Position numbers and translations under genes: made by a program. 7,649 bases of DNA from Bacteroidales bacterium (GTDB lineage Bacteria > Bacteroidota > Bacteroidia > Bacteroidales > VadinHA17), in the NCBI GenBank assembly GCA_031285575.1, contig JAITVX010000218.1, positions 1 to 7,649 on the forward strand, written 5' to 3'. The notes below the pieces were generated by a model, which searched no databases, had not been told where the DNA came from, and saw nothing but the letters and a program-made list of their open reading frames with translations. Positions 1-6,149 of the stretch are shown in pieces (the stretch's first letter is position 1; every line of letters begins with the position of its first letter).

Positions 1-108
1 GAAGAAATAGAACGAGTAATAAAAATGGCGGAAACAACATACTGCCCGGTGTGGTCGATGCTGAAAAGCGATGTTGCAGTTGAAACGAAAATATCTGTCA
101 GCAAATAA
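1..108 (+). CDS. OsmC family protein, C-terminal fragment (5' end outside window)
   Basis: The frame open from the first base ends at TAA 106-108 and gives 35 residues. They contain an ETTYCPVWSMLK segment followed by a short beta-like tail (VAVETKISV). This matches the C-terminus of OsmC/Ohr-type proteins, where a conserved Cys-Pro near the end carries the second redox-active (peroxidatic/resolving) cysteine, here residue 15 of the fragment. OsmC proteins are small cytoplasmic thiol peroxidases acting on organic hydroperoxides, but many paralogues have no proven substrate. The DUF486 gene starts 29 nt downstream on the same strand, so co-transcription is plausible. Because most of the protein is missing, the family call rests on the CP motif and its surroundings only. 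Confidence 0.65.
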   Translation, partial: EEIERVIKMAETTYCPVWSMLKSDVAVETKISVSK

Positions 109-137
109 AAACGCTAACACACCGCCCGGAATATAAA

Positions 138-506
138 ATGAAACCTTACCTCACCATCATCCTGCTTGTATGCTCGAACGTATTTATGACCTTTGCATGG
201 TATGGGCATTTGAAATTTAAAGAAATGCACTGGTTCGCCAATGCCCCGCTGCTTGTCATCATACTTATAAGCTGGGGAATTGCCCTGTTTGAATACTGCT
301 TTCAGGTTCCGGCAAACAGAATCGGATATGCCACCAACGGCGGCCCCTTCAACTTGTGGCAGCTGAAAGTTATACAGGAAGTACTGTCGCTGCTTGTTTT
401 CACCGTTTTTACACTGCTTGTTTTCAAAACGGAAACATTCAGATGGAATCATCTGGTCGGATTCATCTTCCTCATTTTAGCAGTGTTTTTCTTATTCCGG
501 AAATAA
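138..506 (+). CDS. DUF486 family small membrane protein (DMT superfamily-like)
   Basis: This encodes 122 residues with about four hydrophobic helices (roughly residues 4-24, 33-53, 78-97 and 103-120), consistent with the usual 110-120 residue DUF486 length. Recognisable family blocks are NVFMTFAWYGHLK (14-26), SWGIALFEYCFQVPANRIGY (45-64) and QLKVIQEVLSLLVF (75-88). The family belongs to the drug/metabolite transporter superfamily by fold, resembling half-size DMT proteins that work as dimers; its substrate is unknown. It sits in the inner membrane. The ATG at 138 is the first in frame and places helix 1 at the N-terminus. There is no strong Shine-Dalgarno sequence, only an AT-rich leader, as is common in Bacteroidota. 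It lies 29 nt after the OsmC-like gene and is probably co-transcribed with it. Confidence 0.88.
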   Translation: MKPYLTIILLVCSNVFMTFAWYGHLKFKEMHWFANAPLLVIILISWGIALFEYCFQVPANRIGYATNGGPFNLWQLKVIQEVLSLLVFTVFTLLVFKTETFRWNHLVGFIFLILAVFFLFRK

Positions 507-573
507 AACATAGCTGATGTTCGCAGTATGAGATTTATTCCGTTAGGGAAATATGGTTTTCCTGATTGTAAAT

Positions 574-603
574 ACCATTTTCTTGACAGAAAATGTGGTT
601 TTT
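574..603 (+). terminator. Candidate AT-rich terminator hairpin after the DUF486 gene
   Basis: ACCATTTTCT (574-583) pairs with AGAAAATG-GGT (588-599, one bulged T at 596) around a TGAC loop. A run of five T follows (599-603). It lies about 70 nt after the DUF486 stop and 110 nt beyond the convergent LptG-like stop. Low GC in the stem makes it a weak intrinsic terminator. An alternative stem, CAGAAAA (587-593) with TTTTCTG (600-606), overlaps it. Confidence 0.35.
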
Positions 604-635
604 CTGATGGTTTTGTGTAATATCAGTTACATATT

Positions 636-680
636 GTGTTCTGTATTGCTTCAAGCTTCGCTTTTGCAATGACGAACATG
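636..680 (-). repeat. Dispersed repeat, copy 1 (inverted relative to the right-end copy)
   Basis: Read on the plus strand this segment matches the reverse complement of 7459-7509. Both share gtgttctg, attgcttca, gcttcg and gcaatgacgaacat in the same order, with two isolated mismatches and a shorter middle (ctttt in place of a 12-nt segment). It is non-coding and lies just downstream of the LptG-like stop codon. The core (GTCATTGC...CGAAG...GAAGCAATCC style) resembles a palindromic intergenic repeat that I recall from many bacterial genomes; that parallel is from memory. Confidence 0.8.
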
Positions 681-711
681 ATAATTACTTGCATTTCCGC
701 GGAGAAGTCTG

Positions 712-1848
712 CTATTTTGGAGCCATTTTATACAAAACTGATGCAATAAATGCATATATTATGTTGGGTATCCACATTGCGAGCAGCGGGTCGAGGTTTC
801 CTTTGAGTGAAAACTGCGAGGCAAACTGCAGAAACAGTATGTATGAGAAGCTGAGCGCAAGGCCTACGCCAATGTTCATGCCTATGCCGCCCCGCACCTT
901 GCGCGAGGAGAGGGATACGCCTATGAAGGTGAGTATGAATACGGCAAACGGGTTTGCAAAGCGTTTGTATTTTTCAATAAGGAACAGTTTGAGTTCGTCG
1001 GAGCCCTGCAGTTGCAGCAGTTCGATGTAGCTGTCGAGTTCGAGGTAAGTCATTGTGCCTACAAATCCGGGGTCGCGCGAGAAGTCGCCCGGGCTTATTG
1101 CAAGTGTTGTGTCTATCTGTTTTCCCTTGGTGATAAATTCTTCGCTGTCTTTTATTTCGCGCAGTGTATAGTTCATGGCCGACCATTTGTTGCTGACAGT
1201 ATCGTAAACGACCGAGGGAGCAGAGAGTTTTGACAGCAGCTCTCCGTCGTCGCTGAACTGTTCTATCGTAAAGTTCCTGCCACGCTGGCTTAGGGGATTG
1301 AATGCTTCCATGAAAACGTAAACGTTGCGGAATACCTGCCGGTGGATATTTTCGACGGTACGGCCGCTGACAGACGATTTGTAGTAGCGGTCTTCAAATA
1401 CCATCCTTTTCTGGTTCGATTTGGGTATGACAAAGTTTGTAAGGATGAAAATGATGACAGCTATTACGGTTGAGGAAATAAGGTATGGCCACATCATGCG
1501 CCTGAAGCTCATACCGCTGTTGAGGATGGCGATTATTTCGGTGTTTACGGCCATTTTTGAGGTGAAGAATATTACGGATATGAATACGAAGAGAGGGGCG
1601 AAAAGCGTTCCGAAGTATGGGATGAAATTGAGGTAATAGTCGAATATTATTGCCCGTGCGGGGGCTTCGCGTTCCATGAAGTTGTCAACTTTTTCGGTAA
1701 AATCGAACACTACGGCAATGGTGAGGATGAGGGCAATGGTAAAGAAGAAGGTTCCGAGGAACTTCCATATAATATATCTGTCTATGCGTTTTACTTTCAG
1801 CGAGGCTAAAGTCTCTGCGAAAGTTTTTTTATCATTGAATCTTTCCAT
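712..1848 (-). CDS. LptF/LptG (YjgP/YjgQ) family LPS export permease
   Basis: This 378-residue protein has the layout of the transmembrane subunits of the Lpt transporter. There are three N-terminal helices (about 30-52, 79-98 and 119-141), a long periplasmic jellyroll region (about 145-290) and three C-terminal helices (about 298-316, 322-342 and 354-374). Typical segments are RIDRYIIWKFLGTFFF near the N-terminus and SSRKVRGGIGMNIGVG before helix 5. With LptB ATPase, LptF and LptG extract lipopolysaccharide from the inner membrane and pass it to LptC and LptA. LptF and LptG cannot be told apart here, although a place directly after tgt is common for such permeases in Bacteroidota (recalled). 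The only reasonable start, ATG at 1848, lies inside tgt, giving a 43-nt overlap and about 17 residues ahead of the usual family start. No later ATG, GTG or TTG precedes helix 1, so translation is probably coupled to tgt. Confidence 0.9.
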   Translation of the reverse strand: MERFNDKKTFAETLASLKVKRIDRYIIWKFLGTFFFTIALILTIAVVFDFTEKVDNFMEREAPARAIIFDYYLNFIPYFGTLFAPLFVFISVIFFTSKMAVNTEIIAILNSGMSFRRMMWPYLISSTVIAVIIFILTNFVIPKSNQKRMVFEDRYYKSSVSGRTVENIHRQVFRNVYVFMEAFNPLSQRGRNFTIEQFSDDGELLSKLSAPSVVYDTVSNKWSAMNYTLREIKDSEEFITKGKQIDTTLAISPGDFSRDPGFVGTMTYLELDSYIELLQLQGSDELKLFLIEKYKRFANPFAVFILTFIGVSLSSRKVRGGIGMNIGVGLALSFSYILFLQFASQFSLKGNLDPLLAMWIPNIIYAFIASVLYKMAPK

Positions 1849-2933
1849 TGCCTGAAAATTCCGAGCTTTATTTTTTCTCTTGCTTCTTTAACGAGTTTAA
1901 TATAAAATGCCAGGTTATGAATACTTGCAATCTGGGCGCCAAGATTTTCACCTGCCATTATCAGGTGGCGCAGGTATGCTTTTGAATAGCCTTGGCTTAC
2001 GATAGAGGGGCATGCAGGGTCGATGGGGCTGAAGTCGTCAATCCATTTCCGGTTGCGGATGTTTATTGTGCCTTCGCCTGTAAAAAGCATTCCGTTGCGG
2101 CCATTGCGGGTGGGCATAACACAGTCGAACATATCTATTCCCCTGTCAATACCTTCGAGGATATTTACGGGGGTACCTACTCCCATCAGATACCTCGGTT
2201 TGTCGCCGGGGAGTATTTCATTCACAACTTCAATAATCCGGTACATGTCTTCGGCGGGTTCACCTACGGAAAGGCCGCCTATTGCGTTGCCGGCCATCTC
2301 TTTGGATGCAATTTTTTCTGCCGATTCTTTTCTGAGGCTGTCATAGGTTCCTCCCTGCACTATCGGGAAAAGATACTGCTCCCAGGCACAGGCGTTGCCG
2401 GTTTCCTTATACCTTACCACAGCGCGGTCGAGCCAGCGATGAGTAAGTTCAATCGATTTTTTCACATACCTGCAGTCGGCCGGCCACGGGGCACATTCGT
2501 CAAAGGCCATCATTATATCCGCTCCTATAATCCGTTGTATGTCAACTGTGCTTTCGGGAGTAAAAACATGTTTCGAACCGTCGATATGCGATTTGAACAC
2601 TGCTCCTTCGTCGGTCAGTTTTCTGTTGCCCGCAAGCGAAAAAACCTGAAACCCGCCGCTGTCGGTAAGCATTGGCCTGTTCCACGACATGAACTTTTGC
2701 AGCCCTCCGGCGGCTTTGAGAATCTCGATACCCGGTCTGAGATAAAGATGGTATGTATTACCAAGAATAATTTTTGCATCAATATCTTCCGCCAGGTCTT
2801 TTTGCAGCAATCCCTTAACCGTACCGGCTGTGCCGACCGGCATAAAAACAGGAGTAGGTACATCGCCGTGCGCCGTTTTTAAAATTCCTGCCCGCGCTTT
2901 CGATTCTGGGTCTCTGCTCTCTATGGTGAACAT
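1806..2933 (-). CDS. tgt: Queuine/preQ1 tRNA-guanine transglycosylase (tRNA-ribosyltransferase)
   Basis: This 375-residue protein is full length for bacterial Tgt. The enzyme exchanges guanine at wobble position 34 of tRNAs with GUN anticodons for preQ1, a step of queuosine synthesis in the cytoplasm. Signature segments are DSGGFQVFSL (91-100, general acid/base Asp91), FDEC (144-147, base-recognition Asp145), VQGG (192-195), GGLSVGE (219-225) and MFDCVMPTRNGRNG (268-281, nucleophile Asp270). The zinc site is degenerate. The family pattern CxCxxC followed 26 residues later by His aligns to Cys308, Ser310, Ser313 and His339, so two of the four ligands are serine. Other Bacteroidota Tgts, as I recall, also lack these cysteines. 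Start ATG 2931-2933 follows a good promoter candidate by a short leader. The 3' end overlaps the LptF/LptG-type gene by 43 nt, indicating an operon. Confidence 0.96.
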   Translation of the reverse strand: MFTIESRDPESKARAGILKTAHGDVPTPVFMPVGTAGTVKGLLQKDLAEDIDAKIILGNTYHLYLRPGIEILKAAGGLQKFMSWNRPMLTDSGGFQVFSLAGNRKLTDEGAVFKSHIDGSKHVFTPESTVDIQRIIGADIMMAFDECAPWPADCRYVKKSIELTHRWLDRAVVRYKETGNACAWEQYLFPIVQGGTYDSLRKESAEKIASKEMAGNAIGGLSVGEPAEDMYRIIEVVNEILPGDKPRYLMGVGTPVNILEGIDRGIDMFDCVMPTRNGRNGMLFTGEGTINIRNRKWIDDFSPIDPACPSIVSQGYSKAYLRHLIMAGENLGAQIASIHNLAFYIKLVKEAREKIKLGIFRQWKDSMIKKLSQRL

Positions 2934-2958
2934 AAGCGTGTTTAAATATTATGAAGCG

Positions 2959-2989
2959 CAAATGTAACTGTTAATGATGGCCTGAAAAA
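2959..2989 (-). promoter_or_regulatory. Bacteroidota-type promoter candidate for tgt
   Basis: On the minus strand TACATTTG (2966-2959) matches the Bacteroidota -7 consensus TAnnTTTG exactly. A TTTT (2989-2986) lies 19 nt upstream, where the -33 TTTG box is expected. The tgt ATG is about 25 nt downstream, leaving a short leader. Confidence 0.5.
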
Positions 2990-3106
2990 ATAATAACCGG
3001 TTTTTATCAATGCAAACGCACAAAATTTTATGCAGCAGGTTTCCTGTTTTCAAATTTAAGCCATGAACCGCACGAAGCTTCAGGTATTACGGCGTGTTAG
3101 CTATAT

Positions 3107-3126
3107 ATGTTAATTTTCCATAACAT
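3107..3126. promoter_or_regulatory. Candidate operator dyad upstream of the cytochrome-hydrogenase operon
   Basis: ATGTTA (3107-3112) and TAACAT (3121-3126) form a perfect 6-bp inverted repeat separated by 8 nt. Its centre lies about 60 nt upstream of the transcription start inferred from the promoter candidate at 3141-3171, a distance at which dimeric activators commonly bind. Six-base arms in AT-rich DNA can arise by chance, and I do not recognise the site as belonging to a named regulator. Confidence 0.22.
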
Positions 3127-3140
3127 TTAATTCACGTGTG

Positions 3141-3171
3141 TTTACCGTTTGCAGAATTTGTACTACTTTTA
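3141..3171 (+). promoter_or_regulatory. Bacteroidota-type promoter candidate for the cytochrome-hydrogenase operon
   Basis: TACTTTTA (3164-3171) matches TAnnTTTG at all but the last base. TTTA (3141-3144), one base from the -33 consensus TTTG, lies 19 nt upstream. This spacing fits the primary sigma factor of the phylum and would give a leader of about 65 nt before the ATG at 3243. Confidence 0.4.
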
Positions 3172-3242
3172 CGCCGCATTAAAAAAACTTATTGTTAAAT
3201 AAAACCGGATGACATATAACCGGAAATGTTAAATTTTAAAAA

Positions 3243-3782
3243 ATGAAAAATAAGAAACGTTCCTTATTAATCTGCATGGCTCTGCTTGTTGCGGGGCTGG
3301 CGTCGGCGCAGGATTTCAAATATGTAGGTGCCGATAATTGTAAAAGATGTCACAATGGCGGCGACCATGGAAACCAGTACGACTCGTGGTGGTTCGACGA
3401 CCTTCACTCGCAGGCCACGGAATCGCTGTCGAGCGAAAAGGCTAAAGAATATGCAAGCAAAAACGGCATTGCCGATGCATCAAAGGAAGCAAAATGCCTG
3501 AAATGCCACTCGACATACCACGCAGCTCCCGAAAATCTGCGCAACGGTATTAAGCCCGAAGAAAACGTTTCGTGCGAAGGATGCCACGGGCCCGGAAGCC
3601 GGTATGCATCGTCGGCAATTATGAGAAACCGCAACATTGCAGTAAGGCAGGGAATGGTTCTGCAAACCGAAGAATCGTGCCTCAGATGCCACAACGAGGA
3701 ATGCCCGTTCTATAAATGGTTCGACTTCCGCGCCGACTTTGCACGGGTATCGCACCCTACAGACAATGAAAGCCATAAATAA
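3243..3782 (+). CDS. Secreted tetraheme cytochrome c, c554-like
   Basis: This 179-residue protein has a Sec signal peptide: KNKKR, a hydrophobic core at about 7-20, and likely cleavage after ASA (residue 22). The mature part carries four CXXCH haem c sites: CKRCH (33-37), CLKCH (85-89), CEGCH (111-115) and CLRCH (146-150). The flanks YVGADNCKRCH, DDLHS, EAKCLKCHSTYH and VSCEGCHGPGSRY follow the cytochrome c554 family pattern. His42, His55, His93 and His171 are candidate distal ligands. It should act in the periplasm as an electron carrier or small reductase. The hydrogenase gene follows after 30 nt, which makes a hydrogenase electron partner the simplest role, but this is inferred from position alone. 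No membrane anchor or lipobox is visible. Start ATG 3243 is the only one giving the signal peptide. Confidence 0.9.
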   Translation: MKNKKRSLLICMALLVAGLASAQDFKYVGADNCKRCHNGGDHGNQYDSWWFDDLHSQATESLSSEKAKEYASKNGIADASKEAKCLKCHSTYHAAPENLRNGIKPEENVSCEGCHGPGSRYASSAIMRNRNIAVRQGMVLQTEESCLRCHNEECPFYKWFDFRADFARVSHPTDNESHK

Positions 3783-3812
3783 TAACACAACAGCAATATA
3801 AAAAACATAGAA

Positions 3813-5243
3813 ATGAAAGGAAGGACAACACGACGGCAATTTATAAAAACAACAGCACTCGGAGCAGGTTTTCTGACATGTTATGGCAATCTGTTATACG
3901 GACAGGCCGAAAGACAGCGCAGACAGCGTAACTCGCTCCCCTTTTCACCGAACAATCCGGCAGTTGTGCACAACATGGATAACTGCCGCAACTGCGGTCG
4001 CTGCCGCGACCTCTGCCGTAACGTTTCGGTTTTCGAGCAGTTTGTGCCGGCCGACAGGGAATACTGCATAAACTGTGGCCAGTGTTCAATATACTGCCCC
4101 AACGTTATTACCGAACGTTTCAGCTACCCCGATGTTGCCAAAGCCATTGCCGACCCCAACAAAATAGTAGTTGCAACCACCGCCCCTGCCATACGTGTTG
4201 CAGTAGGCGAAATGTACGGACTTGAACCCGGTACAAACGTAGAAAGCAAACTGGTAGGAGCGCTGAATCAGCTGGGAGTAGATTACGTGCTCGACGCAAC
4301 GTTTGCGGCCGACCTCACCATAATGGAAGAGGCATCGGAGCTTCTGGAGAGGCTCGGAAGCAAGAAACACGCCAAGCACATGCCAATGTTCACAAGCTGC
4401 TGTCCGGGATGGGTGCGCTACGTTAAACTGTACTACCCCGAGCTGATTCCAAACCTCTCGACTGCAAAAAGCCCCATGATGATGCAGGGCGCACTGGTGA
4501 AGACATACTTTGCCGAGAAAAACAACATAGACCCCGAAAAGATAGTCCACGTAGCCCTGATGCCGTGTACGGCAAAAAAGGGCGAGATACTGCTTCCGGG
4601 CATGAACTCGGCCGGTGTTTCGCACCGCAAACCTGCAATGCGCGATGTTGACCATGCAATTACCTCGCGCGAAATAGCATATCTGCTTAACGAAGGTAAC
4701 GTTAACTTCCTTCAGGCGCCCAACGCTCAGTACAGTTCGCTTATGGGCAGAGGCAGCGGCGCCGGAGTAATATTCGGCAACACCGGCGGCGTTATGGAAG
4801 CCGCTCTGCGGACAGCCTACAAGGTTATTAACGGCCAGAACCCGCCTGCCGACTTTTTAAGCTTTGCCCCGGTGCGCGGTTTCGACAGCGTGAAACAGGC
4901 CACCGTTGACCTTGGCAAGGCGAAGTTGAACATAGCAGTTGTTAGCGGTATAGTAAACATGAAGTCGTTTATTGAAACACTCAAAAGCGACCCGTCGAAG
5001 TTCGATTTCGTAGAAGTAATGGCCTGTGCAGGCGGTTGCATAGGCGGCGGCGGACAGCCTGTTACTGCAATGGATGCGGCAGAGCTGAAAAAGCTGCGCC
5101 AGAGCGCCCTCTACCAGCAGGATGCCGGCCAGGAACTGCGCCTGAGCTGCGACAACCCCGAAATAAAAACAATCTACAATGAGTTTCTGAAGAAACCGCT
5201 CGGCAAAAAGTCGGAAGAATTTCTTCATGTAAGGCACACGTAG
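3813..5243 (+). CDS. hydA: Tat-exported [FeFe] hydrogenase, catalytic subunit with fused C-terminal small-subunit region
   Basis: This 476-residue protein catalyses reversible H2 oxidation or proton reduction. The N-terminus carries a twin-arginine motif TRRQFIK (6-12), a hydrophobic stretch (about 13-29) and a possible cleavage site after GQA (32). Two [4Fe-4S] sites follow: Cys58/61/64/68 and Cys85/88/91/95. The first has normal spacing, but Arg follows its last Cys where Pro is usual. The H-cluster domain has all three motifs: TSCCPGW (194-200), MPCTAKKGE (250-258) and EVMACAGGCIGGGGQP (401-416). The predicted cluster ligands are Cys197, 252, 405 and 409, with Cys196 as proton relay. ADLTIMEE (166-173) and Ser220 fit the proton pathway. 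Residues 425-476 resemble the small-subunit domain (ALYQQD, CDNPEI, YNEFL, FLHVRH). No [2Fe-2S] domain is present. Maturases (HydE, HydF, HydG) are not in this window. Export of the folded enzyme by Tat would place catalysis in the periplasm beside the preceding cytochrome. Confidence 0.95.
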   Translation: MKGRTTRRQFIKTTALGAGFLTCYGNLLYGQAERQRRQRNSLPFSPNNPAVVHNMDNCRNCGRCRDLCRNVSVFEQFVPADREYCINCGQCSIYCPNVITERFSYPDVAKAIADPNKIVVATTAPAIRVAVGEMYGLEPGTNVESKLVGALNQLGVDYVLDATFAADLTIMEEASELLERLGSKKHAKHMPMFTSCCPGWVRYVKLYYPELIPNLSTAKSPMMMQGALVKTYFAEKNNIDPEKIVHVALMPCTAKKGEILLPGMNSAGVSHRKPAMRDVDHAITSREIAYLLNEGNVNFLQAPNAQYSSLMGRGSGAGVIFGNTGGVMEAALRTAYKVINGQNPPADFLSFAPVRGFDSVKQATVDLGKAKLNIAVVSGIVNMKSFIETLKSDPSKFDFVEVMACAGGCIGGGGQPVTAMDAAELKKLRQSALYQQDAGQELRLSCDNPEIKTIYNEFLKKPLGKKSEEFLHVRHT

Positions 5244-5246
5244 GTA

Positions 5247-6149
5247 ATGAACATCTTTAAAAACCATCCTCTGTATGGCGTCCACACGATAGACACGGCC
5301 ATGAACTCGCTGTGGACGTTTTACAGAAACAATTTTGCCCGGCTGTTTGCAGTATCGCTTGCAATGTCGGGCATTTTGCATTATGCCTCGACGTTTTTCG
5401 ATTTTGCATCTATCCAGAACGAAACCGACATAGACGCTTTAATAGAGGCAATGAGCGCAATGGTACTTCCCATGCTGATTACCGCTTTGGTAAACATGCT
5501 GTTTTCGATTGTAATGCAGCATTACATAATGTTCAGCCCGGTTGACGAAGACAATTCGATTCTCGTTTCGGCACAGAGGTCGCTGAAATACTTTTTTCCG
5601 TATCTTGTTACGGTGATACTCCTGTCCGTACTCGCCGCAATAGCAATGGTGCTGGGGCTTATTGCATTTGTTATCGGAATATTTTTTGTGATGTTCTACG
5701 TTATGACCGTTTTCCTGTTCATACTTCCGGTAATGATGGCTGAAAACACCGACATAGGGCAAACCATAGGCCGCGTGTTCAGGCTGGCGCATAAAAATTT
5801 CTGGGCCAATTACGGCTGGGTTGCGGTATTCGTGCTTTTAATGATGATGCTGTCGTTCATTCTGTCGGGGCTTGCTCTTGTGCCTTTTGCCGGAAATTTT
5901 TTGAAATCGATATTCAATCCTTCAGAAGCAATGGCCATGGCTGAAATAGCGCAGAAACCGGCGTATATAATTCTGTCGGCCATAACAGGCGCCCTTGCTG
6001 TTCCTCTTACTCCGCTGTTTGCCGCAATACTGTACTTCAACGGCAGGGCAAGGGAAGAAGCGGAACATGACAGTGTTGTCGGCAATGAAAGACGGGTTAC
6101 GGTTGAAGACCTGTATGCCAGGCCATACTGCGACGATGCGGAAAACTGA
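5247..6149 (+). CDS. Six-helix integral membrane protein of unknown function
   Basis: This 300-residue protein has about six hydrophobic helices (roughly 30-52, 70-95, 117-137, 138-163, 188-213 and 239-265). An aromatic and basic N-terminus precedes them, and a charged tail of about 35 residues (265-300) follows. The overall look resembles the uncharacterised Bacteroidota membrane proteins that begin with an amphipathic segment and 'NFARLF'-like text. I do not recognise a named family. No haem-binding histidine pairs typical of a cytochrome b anchor stand out; histidines are few (for example 8, 13, 45, 92 and 182). The ATG is 3 nt after the hydrogenase TAG, and its stop overlaps the next start by one base (TGATG), so translation is tightly coupled on both sides. 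It could be a membrane partner of the hydrogenase or an unrelated passenger. ATG 5247 is the first in-frame start. Confidence 0.75.
   Translation: MNIFKNHPLYGVHTIDTAMNSLWTFYRNNFARLFAVSLAMSGILHYASTFFDFASIQNETDIDALIEAMSAMVLPMLITALVNMLFSIVMQHYIMFSPVDEDNSILVSAQRSLKYFFPYLVTVILLSVLAAIAMVLGLIAFVIGIFFVMFYVMTVFLFILPVMMAENTDIGQTIGRVFRLAHKNFWANYGWVAVFVLLMMMLSFILSGLALVPFAGNFLKSIFNPSEAMAMAEIAQKPAYIILSAITGALAVPLTPLFAAILYFNGRAREEAEHDSVVGNERRVTVEDLYARPYCDDAEN

Larger units (their letters stand above)
2934..3242. other. Divergent intergenic region between tgt and the cytochrome-hydrogenase operon
   Basis: This 309-bp AT-rich stretch has no convincing ORF. It holds a promoter candidate on each strand (listed separately). 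It also has a dyad ATGTTA-N8-TAACAT (3107-3126) just upstream of the rightward promoter, and three AACCGG words. One of these is the 8-bp palindrome AACCGGTT (2995-3002). The other two are direct copies, AACCGGA, at 3203-3209 and 3218-3224 in the leader of the cytochrome gene. The dyad and the repeated word are possible operator sites, but no regulator is identified. Confidence 0.5.

Noticed and set aside
1992..2882. 296-residue open frame on the plus strand
   Set aside because: It lies fully antisense to tgt, which has all catalytic motifs. Its translation is rich in Cys, His and Phe, shows no recognisable domain and looks like a shadow frame.
3073..3092. Further copy of the dispersed repeat (cgaagcttcagg)
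   Set aside because: Only about ten bases match, without the ATTGC or CGTCATTGC parts, so chance similarity is likely.
3879..3881. Lipoprotein cysteine in the hydrogenase leader (Cys23 in FLTC)
   Set aside because: The residues before it (F, L, T) are a poor lipobox, and the twin-arginine motif with a later GQA cleavage site explains the leader better; lipidation is not excluded.
4086..4655. 189-residue open frame on the minus strand within the hydrogenase gene
   Set aside because: It is antisense to the H-cluster domain, with no family motif and typical shadow composition.
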